A stretch of DNA of 64,000 nt from the NCBI RefSeq assembly GCF_014251575.1, contig NZ_CP059191.1:186001-250000 (forward strand), in the 5' to 3' direction. This DNA comes from Blattabacterium cuenoti. Its GTDB lineage: Bacteria > Bacteroidota > Bacteroidia > Flavobacteriales > Blattabacteriaceae. This document shows positions 51,176 to 60,511 of this stretch, piece by piece. The position numbers and the translations under genes were made by a program. Position 1 is the stretch's first letter, and every line of letters begins with the position of its first letter. Under the pieces are notes generated by a model that was given only the letters and a program-made list of their open reading frames with translations, did no database searches and had not been told where the DNA came from.

Positions 51176-53401
51176 ATGAAGAAACATGATTTTTTTGATT
51201 TTTTGAATGATAAAAAAATTGCAGAAAAAGTAATTGATTTTAATCATAATAATATTACGACTGTTCGTTTTTTAATCCCTTCCATCCATTGTAGTTCTTG
51301 TGTTTTTGTTTTGGAAAGTTTATCTAAGTTTCATAAAAATATTCTAGAATCTACTGTTGATTTTTCCAGTAAACAAATTTGGATAACATTCAATAATGTT
51401 GAATTGAAATTAAGTCATTTAGCTAAAATTCTTGATAAGATGGGATATAGACCTTCTATTAATTTTGAATCAATAGAAAAAAGAAAAAAGAACACATTTG
51501 ACAGAAAATTAATAGGAAAATTAGCTATTTCCTTTTTTTGTTTTGGAAATATTATGCTTCTAGCTATTCCAGAATATGTTGGGGCTTATCAAGATCCATG
51601 GTTCTTGAAAAATAGAAACTTTTTCCGTTATTTAATGTTATTTTTATCTTTACCAGTTGTAATATCTTCTTTTTCAGATCATATAAGATATGCCATTTTT
51701 GGATTAAAGAAACATGTTTTGAATATGGATGTTCCTATTTCCATAGGAATATTGGTTCTTTTTTTATGGAGTTGTTATGAAATTTTTTTTGATTTAGGTT
51801 CTGGATATTTTGATAGTATTTCTAGTTTTTCCTTACTTTTACTTGTGAGTAGAATCCTTCAAATTTATACTCATGATAAAATTATTTCTTTTGACAAGAA
51901 TTATAAATCTTTTTATCCAGTTTTAATAACAAAAATATATAAAAATGAAAAAGAAGAAAAAGTTTTACTTTCTTCTTTAAAAAAAGGAGATACTATTCTA
52001 ATTAGAAATGAAGAAATTATTCCTGCAGATTCTATCCTTATGAAAGGAAATGCAGTTTTGGATAACAGTTTTATTACAGGAGAATCCTGTTTAATAAATA
52101 GGGAAATAGGAGATCGTATCTATGCTGGTTCTAAACAAAAAGGAGAAGCTATTATTTTAAAGTTGATGAAAAGTGTGGATCATAGTTATTTAAGTTTATT
52201 GTGGAATAAAAATAAATTTAATTCTCATAAAAAATTGTTTTACTTGAATTCAATATCCACTAGATTTAGTCAGTATTTTACTCCTACTATTTTAATGATT
52301 TCTATAATAACTGGAATATATTGGTACTTAAATAATAATATATCAAAAATATTTCAAACTACTTTTTCAGTTTTAATCATCACTTGTCCTTGTGCTTTAG
52401 TTCTTTCTACTCCATTGATATTTGGAAATATAATACGTTTTTTTTCTAAAAAAAGTTTTTATATCAAAGATATTTTCACAATGGAAAGGATTTCTGCAAT
52501 AAAAACTTTAATTTTTGATAAAACAGGAACTATAACTGATCCAAATAAAGAAAAAATATTTTTTATAGGAAATATAAAATATGAGGAAAAAAAGATCATA
52601 GCTTCTTTATTAAAAAATTCTAGTCATCCTTTAAGTCAAAGGATATTATCAGAGTTATCTATAAAAGATTTTTATTCCATAAAGAAATTTAAAGAAATAA
52701 TGGGACAAGGATTAGAAGGAGTCATAAAAAATATACCGGTTAAAATAGGATCTAAAAAATATTTAGGAGTTACAAAAACAATAAATGATAAAAATAAAAC
52801 AACAGTATTTATTTCTATAAACAAAAAATTTATAGGTTATTTCTTATTTAGAAATTATTACAGAAAAGGAATAAAGAAAATTTTTCAAAACTTGAAAGAA
52901 TATAAAATAATTATTCTTTCTGGAGATCATAATGAATTAGAAAAAAAATACTTGAAATCTATCTTGCCCAAAGATAGTGAAGTTTTTTTCAATCAGAGTC
53001 CAGAAGATAAACTAAATTATGTTAAAAAATTACAAAAAAAAGGAGAAAAAATAATGATGTTTGGAGATGGGATTAACGATTGTGTAGCACTAAGTCAAAG
53101 TGAAGTAGGGGTTGCTGTGTCTGAAAATCCAACTAATTTTTTTCCAAGTTGTGATGCTTTTTTGCAATCTAATTGTTTGAATAAAATTTTCTTATTTTTG
53201 AAAATATCCAGAATATCTAGAAAGTTAGTGATTGTCAATTTTATGATTAGTTTATTTTATAATATAATAGGAATTTTTTTTGCTGTTACCGGTAATTTAA
53301 AACCTATTATAGCAGCCATTTTAATGCCTTTAAGTTCTTTTTCTGTTATTTTTTTCTCTATTGTATCTACTTGGATTCTTTCACGAAGATTTATTTTTTA
53401 A
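51176..53401 (+). CDS. ccoI: Copper-transporting P-type ATPase of the cbb3 cluster (CcoI)
   Basis: CcoI is the copper exporter-type P1B ATPase that supplies copper for the oxidase's CuB site. The 741 residues contain an HMA domain with IHCSSCVFVLESL (about 39-51), eight expected membrane helices, actuator motif TGES, the CPC ion motif in ITCPCALVLSTP, phosphorylation motif DKTGTITD, SHPLSQR and hinge FGDGINDCVALS (family norm GDGINDAPAL). Flavobacterial homologues begin with a Cys-rich metal-binding region of about 60-70 residues; this protein starts after it. ccoS follows directly. Confidence 0.9.
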   Translation: MKKHDFFDFLNDKKIAEKVIDFNHNNITTVRFLIPSIHCSSCVFVLESLSKFHKNILESTVDFSSKQIWITFNNVELKLSHLAKILDKMGYRPSINFESIEKRKKNTFDRKLIGKLAISFFCFGNIMLLAIPEYVGAYQDPWFLKNRNFFRYLMLFLSLPVVISSFSDHIRYAIFGLKKHVLNMDVPISIGILVLFLWSCYEIFFDLGSGYFDSISSFSLLLLVSRILQIYTHDKIISFDKNYKSFYPVLITKIYKNEKEEKVLLSSLKKGDTILIRNEEIIPADSILMKGNAVLDNSFITGESCLINREIGDRIYAGSKQKGEAIILKLMKSVDHSYLSLLWNKNKFNSHKKLFYLNSISTRFSQYFTPTILMISIITGIYWYLNNNISKIFQTTFSVLIITCPCALVLSTPLIFGNIIRFFSKKSFYIKDIFTMERISAIKTLIFDKTGTITDPNKEKIFFIGNIKYEEKKIIASLLKNSSHPLSQRILSELSIKDFYSIKKFKEIMGQGLEGVIKNIPVKIGSKKYLGVTKTINDKNKTTVFISINKKFIGYFLFRNYYRKGIKKIFQNLKEYKIIILSGDHNELEKKYLKSILPKDSEVFFNQSPEDKLNYVKKLQKKGEKIMMFGDGINDCVALSQSEVGVAVSENPTNFFPSCDAFLQSNCLNKIFLFLKISRISRKLVIVNFMISLFYNIIGIFFAVTGNLKPIIAAILMPLSSFSVIFFSIVSTWILSRRFIF

Positions 53402-53420
53402 AAATTCTGAAATTTTTATT

Positions 53421-53570
53421 ATGGACATATTAATTATTATGATATTATCTAGTATTTCTTTAGGAGCATTTTTTCTCATATTTTTTTTAATTGGTCTTTA
53501 TTCCGGACAATTTGATGATTATGAATCTCCTAGGATCAGAATCTTAATCGATGATATTGAAAAAAATTAA
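53421..53570 (+). CDS. ccoS: cbb3 oxidase assembly protein CcoS
   Basis: This is a 49-residue single-helix membrane protein with the family pattern ILIIMILSSISLGAFFLIFF followed by GLYSGQFDDYESPRIRIL, the conserved G-Q-F-D-D motif of CcoS. CcoS is needed for heme and copper insertion in cbb3 oxidase. I start it at ATG 53421; a longer frame would overlap ccoI by 41 bp and add a non-conserved segment. It lies between ccoI and ccoNO, the standard place. Confidence 0.88.
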   Translation: MDILIIMILSSISLGAFFLIFFLIGLYSGQFDDYESPRIRILIDDIEKN

Positions 53571-53587
53571 TTAATAATGATTTTCTA

Positions 53588-55783
53588 ATGAAATTAATAA
53601 ATGCATCATACTATTACAATAATCGTATTGTAAAAGCTTTTTTATACGCTACTATATTTTGGGCTCTTATTGGATTTTTATCTGGATTGTTCATAGCCTT
53701 GTTGTTGTTTTATCCTGAAATTCCTGAATTTATTTTTGGAAATAAACTCAAGGATTCTCAAGGAGTCATGGGCTTTGGAAGATGGAGAATGTTACATACC
53801 AGTACTGCTGTTTTTGCTTTTGTCGGGAATATAATTTTTACAGGATATTATTATGCTTTACAACGTTTATTAAAGACTAGAGTTTTTAGTGATACTCTCA
53901 GTTGGATTCATTTTTGGGGATGGCAAATATTTATTATTTCTACTTGGATTACTTTTTTGTTAGGAATAAACACTAGTAAAGAATATGCTGAGCATGAATG
54001 GCCTATAGATATAGTAGTTTTTTTAATTTGGATTGTTTATGGGATTAATATGATAGGAACTATTTTAAATAGAAGAATCAAACATTTATATGTTAGTATT
54101 TGGTTTTTGTTAGGAACATGGGTTGCTGTAGGTATGTTACATTTATTTAACAATCTAGAGTTGCCTATATCTCTTTTATCTTTTAAAAGTTATTCTATAT
54201 ATGCTGGAGTACAAGACGCTTTAATGCAATGGTGGTATGGACATAATGCTGTTGCATTTATTTTGACTACCCCTATATTGGGATTAATGTATTATTTTGT
54301 TCCTAAAGCATCCAATCAACCTATTTATTCTTATAAACTTTCTATTATTCATTTTTGGTCCTTAATATTTGTATATATATGGGCAGGCCCTCATCATTTA
54401 ATGTATACATCGCTTCCTAATTGGGCTCAAATGTTAGGGACTATTTTTTCAATCATGTTAATTGCTCCTTCTTGGGGTGGAATGTTGAATGGATTACTTA
54501 CACTAAGAGGAGATTGGAATCAAGTAAAAAAAAATCCTATTTTGAAATTTTTTGTGGTGGGAATTACTTGTTATGGAATGGCGACCTTTGAAGGCCCTAT
54601 GCTTGCTACCAAAACTTTGAATTCTATTGGCCATTTCACAGATTGGGTTATAGCTCATGTTCATTTAGGAACTTTGGGATGGAATGGATTTATGGCTTTT
54701 GGAGTTATATATTGGCTAACACAAAAAATATGGAATACTAAATTATACTCTATATCATTGGCTAATATTCATTTTTGGTTAGGTGTTTTAGGAATTGTAT
54801 TGTATATTTTTCCTATGTATTTTGGGTCTATATTACAATCTATGATGTGGAAAAAATTTAATCCTGATGGAACTTTAGCTTATAAAAATTTTTTAGATTC
54901 AGTTTTATCCATTATTCCATTTTATAAAATTAGATTTATAGGTGGAATGATTTACTTTTTAGGTTTCATTTTAATGATCTATAATGTTTTTAAAACAATC
55001 CAAAAAGGTTATTCAATTAATAATGAAGAATTCAAGTGCGATCCATTTTATGGAAATCTAAAAGAAAAAAATGAAAAATTTCACAGTTGGTTAGAAAGAA
55101 AACCAATACAATTAACGATTCTTTCTTTTATAGCAGTGGCCATTGGAGGATTTATAGAAATAATTCCTACTTTAGTGATTAAATCGAATGTTCCTACTAT
55201 TCATAATGTAAAACCTTATAGAGCCCTTGAATTAGAAGGTAGAGATTTATTTGTTAGAGAAGGATGTAATGCTTGTCACAGTGCTCAAATACGTCCATTT
55301 AGAGATGAGGTAGTTCGTTATGGAGAATATTCTAAAGCCGGAGAATTTGTATATGATCATCCATTTCTTTGGGGATCTAAAAGAACAGGTCCAGACTTGG
55401 CTAGAGAAGGTGGGAAAAACCCTAATTCTTGGCATTATAATCATATGAATAATCCAAGATCAACTTCTCCTGGATCTATTATGCCAAGATATCCTTGGCT
55501 AATTTATAATAAGTTAGACAGGTCTAATACAGAAAAAAAAATAAAAGCAATGGTTAAATTGGGAGTTCCATATACTTTGGAATATATAAAGAATGTAAAT
55601 CAAGATATGGATCGTCAAGCAAATAAAATTGTGTCTGATATTTATAAGGAGTATCCCAATTTAAAAATAGAAATTAATCAACAAAAAAAAGTAGAAAAAG
55701 AAAAATTTGTTTCTTTAGATAAAAGAGAAATTATAGCTATCATTGCTTACTTACAAAGACTGGGAACAGATATTAAATCTTAA
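53588..55783 (+). CDS. ccoN: cbb3-type cytochrome c oxidase, fused subunits I and II (CcoNO)
   Basis: The 731-residue fusion combines CcoN (about 1-480, twelve helices, catalytic subunit) and CcoO (about 510-731, monoheme cytochrome c). CcoN ligands visible are MLHTSTAVFAF, WWYGHNAVAF, GPHHLMYTSLPNW (CuB His pair) and HFTDWVIAHVHLGTLGW (heme ligands). CcoO carries one heme-c motif CNACH in EGCNACHSAQIRPF and a Met-containing SIMPRYPWL. The fusion is typical of Bacteroidetes. The enzyme reduces O2 with high affinity and pumps protons. ccoQ follows after 6 bp. Confidence 0.95.
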   Translation: MKLINASYYYNNRIVKAFLYATIFWALIGFLSGLFIALLLFYPEIPEFIFGNKLKDSQGVMGFGRWRMLHTSTAVFAFVGNIIFTGYYYALQRLLKTRVFSDTLSWIHFWGWQIFIISTWITFLLGINTSKEYAEHEWPIDIVVFLIWIVYGINMIGTILNRRIKHLYVSIWFLLGTWVAVGMLHLFNNLELPISLLSFKSYSIYAGVQDALMQWWYGHNAVAFILTTPILGLMYYFVPKASNQPIYSYKLSIIHFWSLIFVYIWAGPHHLMYTSLPNWAQMLGTIFSIMLIAPSWGGMLNGLLTLRGDWNQVKKNPILKFFVVGITCYGMATFEGPMLATKTLNSIGHFTDWVIAHVHLGTLGWNGFMAFGVIYWLTQKIWNTKLYSISLANIHFWLGVLGIVLYIFPMYFGSILQSMMWKKFNPDGTLAYKNFLDSVLSIIPFYKIRFIGGMIYFLGFILMIYNVFKTIQKGYSINNEEFKCDPFYGNLKEKNEKFHSWLERKPIQLTILSFIAVAIGGFIEIIPTLVIKSNVPTIHNVKPYRALELEGRDLFVREGCNACHSAQIRPFRDEVVRYGEYSKAGEFVYDHPFLWGSKRTGPDLAREGGKNPNSWHYNHMNNPRSTSPGSIMPRYPWLIYNKLDRSNTEKKIKAMVKLGVPYTLEYIKNVNQDMDRQANKIVSDIYKEYPNLKIEINQQKKVEKEKFVSLDKREIIAIIAYLQRLGTDIKS

Positions 55784-55789
55784 AAATTA

Positions 55790-55984
55790 ATGATAAGTTT
55801 TTTTAAAAAATATTTTACAGAAGAAAAAAATGTAGGGATTTTTCAATCTATTATGTTAATTTTATTTTTGTTAGTTTTCTTTTTTATTTTATTTTTTGTA
55901 TTTTCAAAGCCGAAAAAATATTATGAAAAAATAAGTTTGATTCCTTTAGAAGGAGAAAAAAAAAGAAAAGGGTATGAGATCTAG
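55790..55984 (+). CDS. ccoQ: cbb3 oxidase small subunit, CcoQ-like
   Basis: The 64-residue protein has one membrane helix (SIMLILFLLVFFFILFFVFS, about 20-39) followed by a short polar tail (KPKKYYEKISLIPLEG). This shape and its place between ccoNO and ccoP fit CcoQ/FixQ, which stabilises the oxidase. Sequence conservation in this family is low, so the call rests mainly on size, topology and position. Its end overlaps the ccoP start by 11 bp. Confidence 0.75.
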   Translation: MISFFKKYFTEEKNVGIFQSIMLILFLLVFFFILFFVFSKPKKYYEKISLIPLEGEKKRKGYEI

Positions 55985-56858
55985 AATTTCTTCTTTTATT
56001 ATGATTCCTTCTTTTTTATCTGTCATAATATTTATGTTATATGTATTTTTTAGAAGCTATGATCGTATATCTTATTTAGTACATCCTATTACTGTATCTT
56101 TTTTGATTATAACTACGATATCATTATGGATTTTGGAATTTATTAATAATTTGATTTTTAGAAAAAAATTACAGTTTCTGGCAGAAGAAGAAAAGAAAAA
56201 AATTTTTGAAGAAAACGAAGGAAATTATTTTTATAGATTTTATAAATTTATATTTCATGATCCTAAAAAAATGAGTGATGGAGTTAAAAAAATAGATCAT
56301 GGATTTGATGGAATTATAGAATTAGATAATCAATTACCAATGTGGTGGGTGCATCTTTTTTATTTAACAATTGTTTTTTCAGCAATTTATTTTTTTTCTT
56401 ATTTACTAATGGATTTCTCTAATCCTTATAAGGAATATGAAATAGCTTACAAAAATCAGTTGAAAGAAATAGAAATTTTTGAAAAAAATACTCCACAGGC
56501 GACTATAGAAAATGCTTTTTTTAAGGATCATTTAATTAATAGTGGTAAAATTCTTTTTGATGAGAATTGTGCAACTTGTCATCAATCGGATGGAAGTGGA
56601 AATATAGGTCCTAATTTAACTGATGATTATTGGATCAATACTAAAGAAAAAGATTTATTTAAAAATATCTTCTCTATCATATGGAATGGAAGCGATAATA
56701 ATCCAACTATGCGTGCCTTTGGAAAATCAGGAGAAATTAAAGGAAATGATATTGAAAAAATATCCAGTTATGTTTATTTTATTAATCAAAAATCTAAAAA
56801 ACCTTTAATATATAAAGCTCCTCAAGGAAAAAAAATAACAGAATGGAGCCGAATATAA
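55974..56858 (+). CDS. ccoP: cbb3-type cytochrome c oxidase subunit III (CcoP)
   Basis: The 294-residue protein has two or three N-terminal membrane helices, the CcoP signature DNQLPMWWVHLFYLTIVFSA (about 120-140), and a C-terminal cytochrome c domain with one heme motif CATCH (about 200-204), GNIGPNLTDDYW and the Met ligand in NPTMRAFG. Proteobacterial CcoP has two CxxCH motifs; only one is seen here. It passes electrons to CcoO/CcoN. The ATG overlaps ccoQ by 11 bp. Confidence 0.92.
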   Translation: MRSRISSFIMIPSFLSVIIFMLYVFFRSYDRISYLVHPITVSFLIITTISLWILEFINNLIFRKKLQFLAEEEKKKIFEENEGNYFYRFYKFIFHDPKKMSDGVKKIDHGFDGIIELDNQLPMWWVHLFYLTIVFSAIYFFSYLLMDFSNPYKEYEIAYKNQLKEIEIFEKNTPQATIENAFFKDHLINSGKILFDENCATCHQSDGSGNIGPNLTDDYWINTKEKDLFKNIFSIIWNGSDNNPTMRAFGKSGEIKGNDIEKISSYVYFINQKSKKPLIYKAPQGKKITEWSRI

Positions 56859-56934
56859 ATTCTACTTGTACATTATTATACATCTCGATTTTTGCATTAT
56901 CATTTAGTTTTACTGTTTTATAAAAATTTGAATT

Positions 56935-57381
56935 ATGAAAATAAAATTCAATTGGGATGCCGGAATTGTGTTATCTTTAGTTATTTTTATAATCTTTATT
57001 ATTTATATTTCCTTCTTTTTTCCCCATGTAGGGAGCCAGCTTGTATCAGACAGATATTATGAAGAAGAAATGAAATATCAAGAAATTATAAATGAAAAAA
57101 AAAATGTGTTAAAACTTCCTGATAGAATAAAAATTTTCATCTTATCTTCTGGAATTGAAATTTTATTTCCACCTATTAATGATGATTTTTATGGATTTTT
57201 TACTTTATTTAGATCATCTTCTAAAGATTTGGATTTAACGAGATCTTTCAAGATCTCTAAATCTTCAAAAAAAATATTATTTATTCCTAAAAAATTTTTG
57301 AAAAAAGGATATTATAAAATTATAATTAAATGGAAATCAGATAGAAAATATTTTTTAGAGGAAGATGTTTTTTGGAAATGA
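56935..57381 (+). CDS. ccoH: FixH family protein (CcoH)
   Basis: The 148-residue protein has one N-terminal membrane helix (IVLSLVIFIIFIIYISFFFP, about 11-30) followed by VSDRYYEEEMKYQEIINEK, a recognisable FixH/CcoH block, and a beta-rich domain. CcoH is a stable partner needed for cbb3 assembly and maturation. In Bacteroidetes ccoG usually lies between ccoP and ccoH; here only 76 non-coding bases separate them. maeB begins 53 bp downstream. Confidence 0.82.
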   Translation: MKIKFNWDAGIVLSLVIFIIFIIYISFFFPHVGSQLVSDRYYEEEMKYQEIINEKKNVLKLPDRIKIFILSSGIEILFPPINDDFYGFFTLFRSSSKDLDLTRSFKISKSSKKILFIPKKFLKKGYYKIIIKWKSDRKYFLEEDVFWK

Positions 57382-57434
57382 CAATATTTTTTCAAAAATA
57401 CTATTTCATAATTATTAATAAATATTTTAACATA

Positions 57435-59714
57435 ATGAGAAAAAACATAAGTAGTTTTCGTGAAGAATCTTTAAATTATCATAGCCAATTTCCTTCTGGA
57501 AAAATACAAATTACACCTACAAAAAAATATAGCAGTCAAAGAGACCTTTCTCTTGCTTATTCTCCAGGAGTAGCAGAACCTTGTAAAGAAATAGCTCGTT
57601 CTTCTAGAGAAGTATATAAATACACATCTAAAGGAAATCTTGTAGCAGTCATTACTAATGGTTCCGCTGTATTAGGACTTGGAGATATTGGAGCATTAGC
57701 TTCTAAACCCGTTATGGAAGGAAAAGCTCTTTTATTTAAAATTTTTTCTGGAATTGATGTTTTTGATATAGAAATAGACGAATCTGATCCAGAAAAATTT
57801 ATAGAAACAGTAAAAGCTATTGCTCCTACTTTTGGAGGAATTAATTTAGAGGACATAAAAGCTCCAGAAGCTTTTGAAATAGAGAGAAGACTTAAAAAAG
57901 AATTAAATATTCCTGTTATGCATGATGATCAACATGGAACAGCTATTATTTCAGGAGCAGCATTGCTTAATGCTATCAACTATGTTGGAAAAAAGATTCA
58001 TGAAATTAAGATGGTTGTCAATGGAGCTGGTGCCGCTGCCATTTCCTGTACAAGAACTTATAAACAACTTGGGGTTAACCCTGAAAACATTCTTATGTTT
58101 GATAGTAAAGGTTTATTACATTCTTCAAGAAATGATTTGAATCAAGAAAAAAAAGAATTTGCTGTAAATATTTATCCAATTCAAAAACTGGATCAAGCTA
58201 TCAAAAACGCGGACGTTTTCATTGGTTTATCTATAGGAGGAATTTTAACTCCTAACATGTTGAAAAGTATGGCAAAAGATCCGATTGTGTTTGCTATGGC
58301 TAATCCTGATCCAGAAATAGATTACAATTTAGCAATCAAAGTCCGTCCAGATGTTATTATGGCTACTGGAAGAAGTGATTATCCAAATCAAGTTAACAAT
58401 GTTTTAGGATTTCCTTATATTTTCAGAGGAGCACTAGATGTTCATGCTAGTGTGATTAATGATGAAATGAAATTAGCAGCTGTACATGCTATCGCTTCTT
58501 TGGCAAAAGAACCTGTTCCAGAACAAGTAAACATTGTTTATAATAAAAAAAATATATTCTTTGGAAAAGAATATATTATTCCAAAGCCTTTTGATAATCG
58601 TTTGATTACTCGTGTTGCTCCTGCTGTAGCAAAAGCAGCTATGGATTCTGGAGTAGCAAGAAATCCTATCTTAGATTGGAAAATTTATCAAGAAAAATTG
58701 CTTGATAGAATGGGATACGAAAGTAAAATGCTTAGAATGATTCAAAATAGAGCTCGTACAAATCCTAAAAAAATTGTTTTTTGTAATGGAGAAGAATACG
58801 ATATACTGAAATCCGTTCAAATTCTTCATGAAGAAGGAATTATTTCTGTTCCTGTTGTTTTAGGAAATGAAGATCGTATCAAACGTTTAATAAATGAAAA
58901 TAACCTTGACTTTGAATTAGAAATTATAGATCCAGAAAAAGAAGAAAATAGAAAAAAGGTAGAATCCTTTTCTCAAATTCTTTGGAAAAGAAGAAACCGA
59001 AAAGGTTTAACTTTATACGATTCCAAAATGCGTATGCGTACCAATGATCACTTTGGAGCCATGATGGTCGATCAAGGAGAAGCAGATGCAGTAATTACTG
59101 GATATTCAAGAAGTTTTTCATTAAGTTTACGTCCGATGTTAGAAGTTATCGGTAGAGCAGATTCAGTTCACAAAACAGCAGGAATGATGATTTTGTTGAC
59201 AAAACGTGGACCTTTATTTTTAGCAGATACAGCAGTCATTCCGGATCCAACAAGTGAAGAATTAGCTAGAATAGCTTTAATGGCTTCTCATGTGGTTAAA
59301 GGGTTTGATATTGAACCGCATATAGCAATGTTATCTTTTCAAAATTTTTCATCTGATTCAAAAACATCTACTAAAGTATCTAAAACAGTAGATTTTTTAC
59401 ATAAAAAATATCCAGACTTAATAGTAGATGGAGAATTACAACCTGATTTTGCTCTAAATGAATTTTTATTAGCTAGCAAATTTCCTTTTTCTAAACTCGT
59501 TAAAAAAAGAGCAAATATTTTTATTTTTCCAAATTTAGAATCAGGAAATTTAACTTATAAATTTATTAGAGGATTAGGAAATGTTCAAACTATTGGACCT
59601 GTAATGTTAGGAATGCGAAAACCGGCACATGTTATGCAAATGCAATCCAGTATAGAAGAAATAGTGAATTTAGCGACTTTATCTGTAATTGATGCACAAA
59701 TTAGGAAGAATTAA
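57435..59714 (+). CDS. maeB: NADP-dependent malic enzyme with phosphotransacetylase-like domain
   Basis: The roughly 759-residue MaeB-type enzyme decarboxylates malate to pyruvate with NADP. The N-terminal malic domain (about 1-430) has LAYSPGVAEPCKEI, MEGKALLFKIFSGIDVFDIE, HDDQHGTAIISGAALLNA, and the NADP site VVNGAGAAAISC. The C-terminal half (about 430-759) is a phosphotransacetylase-like regulatory domain with PDPTSEELARIALMASHVVKGF. I start it at ATG 57435 (MRKNISSFREE); an upstream extension would overlap ccoH. It gives NADPH for biosynthesis. It overlaps the convergent murI by 14 bp. Confidence 0.95.
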   Translation: MRKNISSFREESLNYHSQFPSGKIQITPTKKYSSQRDLSLAYSPGVAEPCKEIARSSREVYKYTSKGNLVAVITNGSAVLGLGDIGALASKPVMEGKALLFKIFSGIDVFDIEIDESDPEKFIETVKAIAPTFGGINLEDIKAPEAFEIERRLKKELNIPVMHDDQHGTAIISGAALLNAINYVGKKIHEIKMVVNGAGAAAISCTRTYKQLGVNPENILMFDSKGLLHSSRNDLNQEKKEFAVNIYPIQKLDQAIKNADVFIGLSIGGILTPNMLKSMAKDPIVFAMANPDPEIDYNLAIKVRPDVIMATGRSDYPNQVNNVLGFPYIFRGALDVHASVINDEMKLAAVHAIASLAKEPVPEQVNIVYNKKNIFFGKEYIIPKPFDNRLITRVAPAVAKAAMDSGVARNPILDWKIYQEKLLDRMGYESKMLRMIQNRARTNPKKIVFCNGEEYDILKSVQILHEEGIISVPVVLGNEDRIKRLINENNLDFELEIIDPEKEENRKKVESFSQILWKRRNRKGLTLYDSKMRMRTNDHFGAMMVDQGEADAVITGYSRSFSLSLRPMLEVIGRADSVHKTAGMMILLTKRGPLFLADTAVIPDPTSEELARIALMASHVVKGFDIEPHIAMLSFQNFSSDSKTSTKVSKTVDFLHKKYPDLIVDGELQPDFALNEFLLASKFPFSKLVKKRANIFIFPNLESGNLTYKFIRGLGNVQTIGPVMLGMRKPAHVMQMQSSIEEIVNLATLSVIDAQIRKN

Positions 59715-60510
59715 AAACATGTGTTTTAATAAATACTTTTCTCCCAAAAAGAATTTTAACTTTTTTTTCAAAAAAAGTAGGAATAGAACTAGATGTATAA
59801 AAAATAGGATACTTACTATTACAGTTTGGATGAATACACAATAATTTTTCTTCATCTAATTTTTTTTTTATTTCCTGTACTACTATTTTCTGTATATTAA
59901 TCAAATGAACTTTTCCATGATAAAATTTATCTATTTCTTGTTTAAGAAATAGATAATGAGTACAGGCTAGTAAAAGTGTATCTATTGATTTAAAATGATT
60001 TAAATAATTTTTTATAACATTTTTTTTTATTTTCAAACCTTTTTCAATCATTGGAGCCAATAAAGGTGTAGATATTTGAACAACATCTAAATGATGATAA
60101 TATTTTTTTATTTTTTTTATATAAAAATTTGAACGTATTGTAGAAGGTGTCGCAATTATTCCTATTCTTTTGGAAGAAAGAAAAACTTGATTTTTCACTA
60201 TAGGATCTATGACATTAAATATTAATATTTTTCTATGAAATTTTTGATGAATAGCATTTAAAGAATTAGATGTCATTGAATTGCATGCAATAACTAGTGC
60301 TTTACATTTCTTTTTATAAAGAAAAGAAGCTATTTTCATAGAATTTTCTATAATAAATTCTTTAGACTTATCTCCATAAGGCATATTTCCAGTATCTCCA
60401 AAATAAATAAAATTTTCATTAGGCATCCGCATTTTGATTTCTTTAGCTATAAGAAGTCCGCCAATTCCGGAATCAAATATTCCTATTGGAGATAATGGAC
60501 TCACTTTCAT
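59701..60510 (-). CDS. murI: Glutamate racemase
   Basis: MurI makes D-glutamate for peptidoglycan. The 269 residues contain PIGIFDSGIGGLLIAKEI with the catalytic Asp, FGDTGNMPYGDKS, the first catalytic Cys in IACNSMTSNSLNAI (about residue 77) and the second in LLACTHYLFLKQEI (about 187). With dapD and the glucosaminidase this shows that a peptidoglycan wall is still made. It is the last gene of a minus-strand run rpsT, membrane protein, murI and overlaps maeB by 14 bp. Confidence 0.95.
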   Translation of the reverse strand: MKVSPLSPIGIFDSGIGGLLIAKEIKMRMPNENFIYFGDTGNMPYGDKSKEFIIENSMKIASFLYKKKCKALVIACNSMTSNSLNAIHQKFHRKILIFNVIDPIVKNQVFLSSKRIGIIATPSTIRSNFYIKKIKKYYHHLDVVQISTPLLAPMIEKGLKIKKNVIKNYLNHFKSIDTLLLACTHYLFLKQEIDKFYHGKVHLINIQKIVVQEIKKKLDEEKLLCIHPNCNSKYPIFYTSSSIPTFFEKKVKILFGRKVFIKTHVFNSS

Positions 60511-60511
60511 A

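Noticed and set aside
57372..57434. N-terminal extension of malic enzyme overlapping ccoH
   Set aside because: No family similarity; ATG 57435 gives the usual start.
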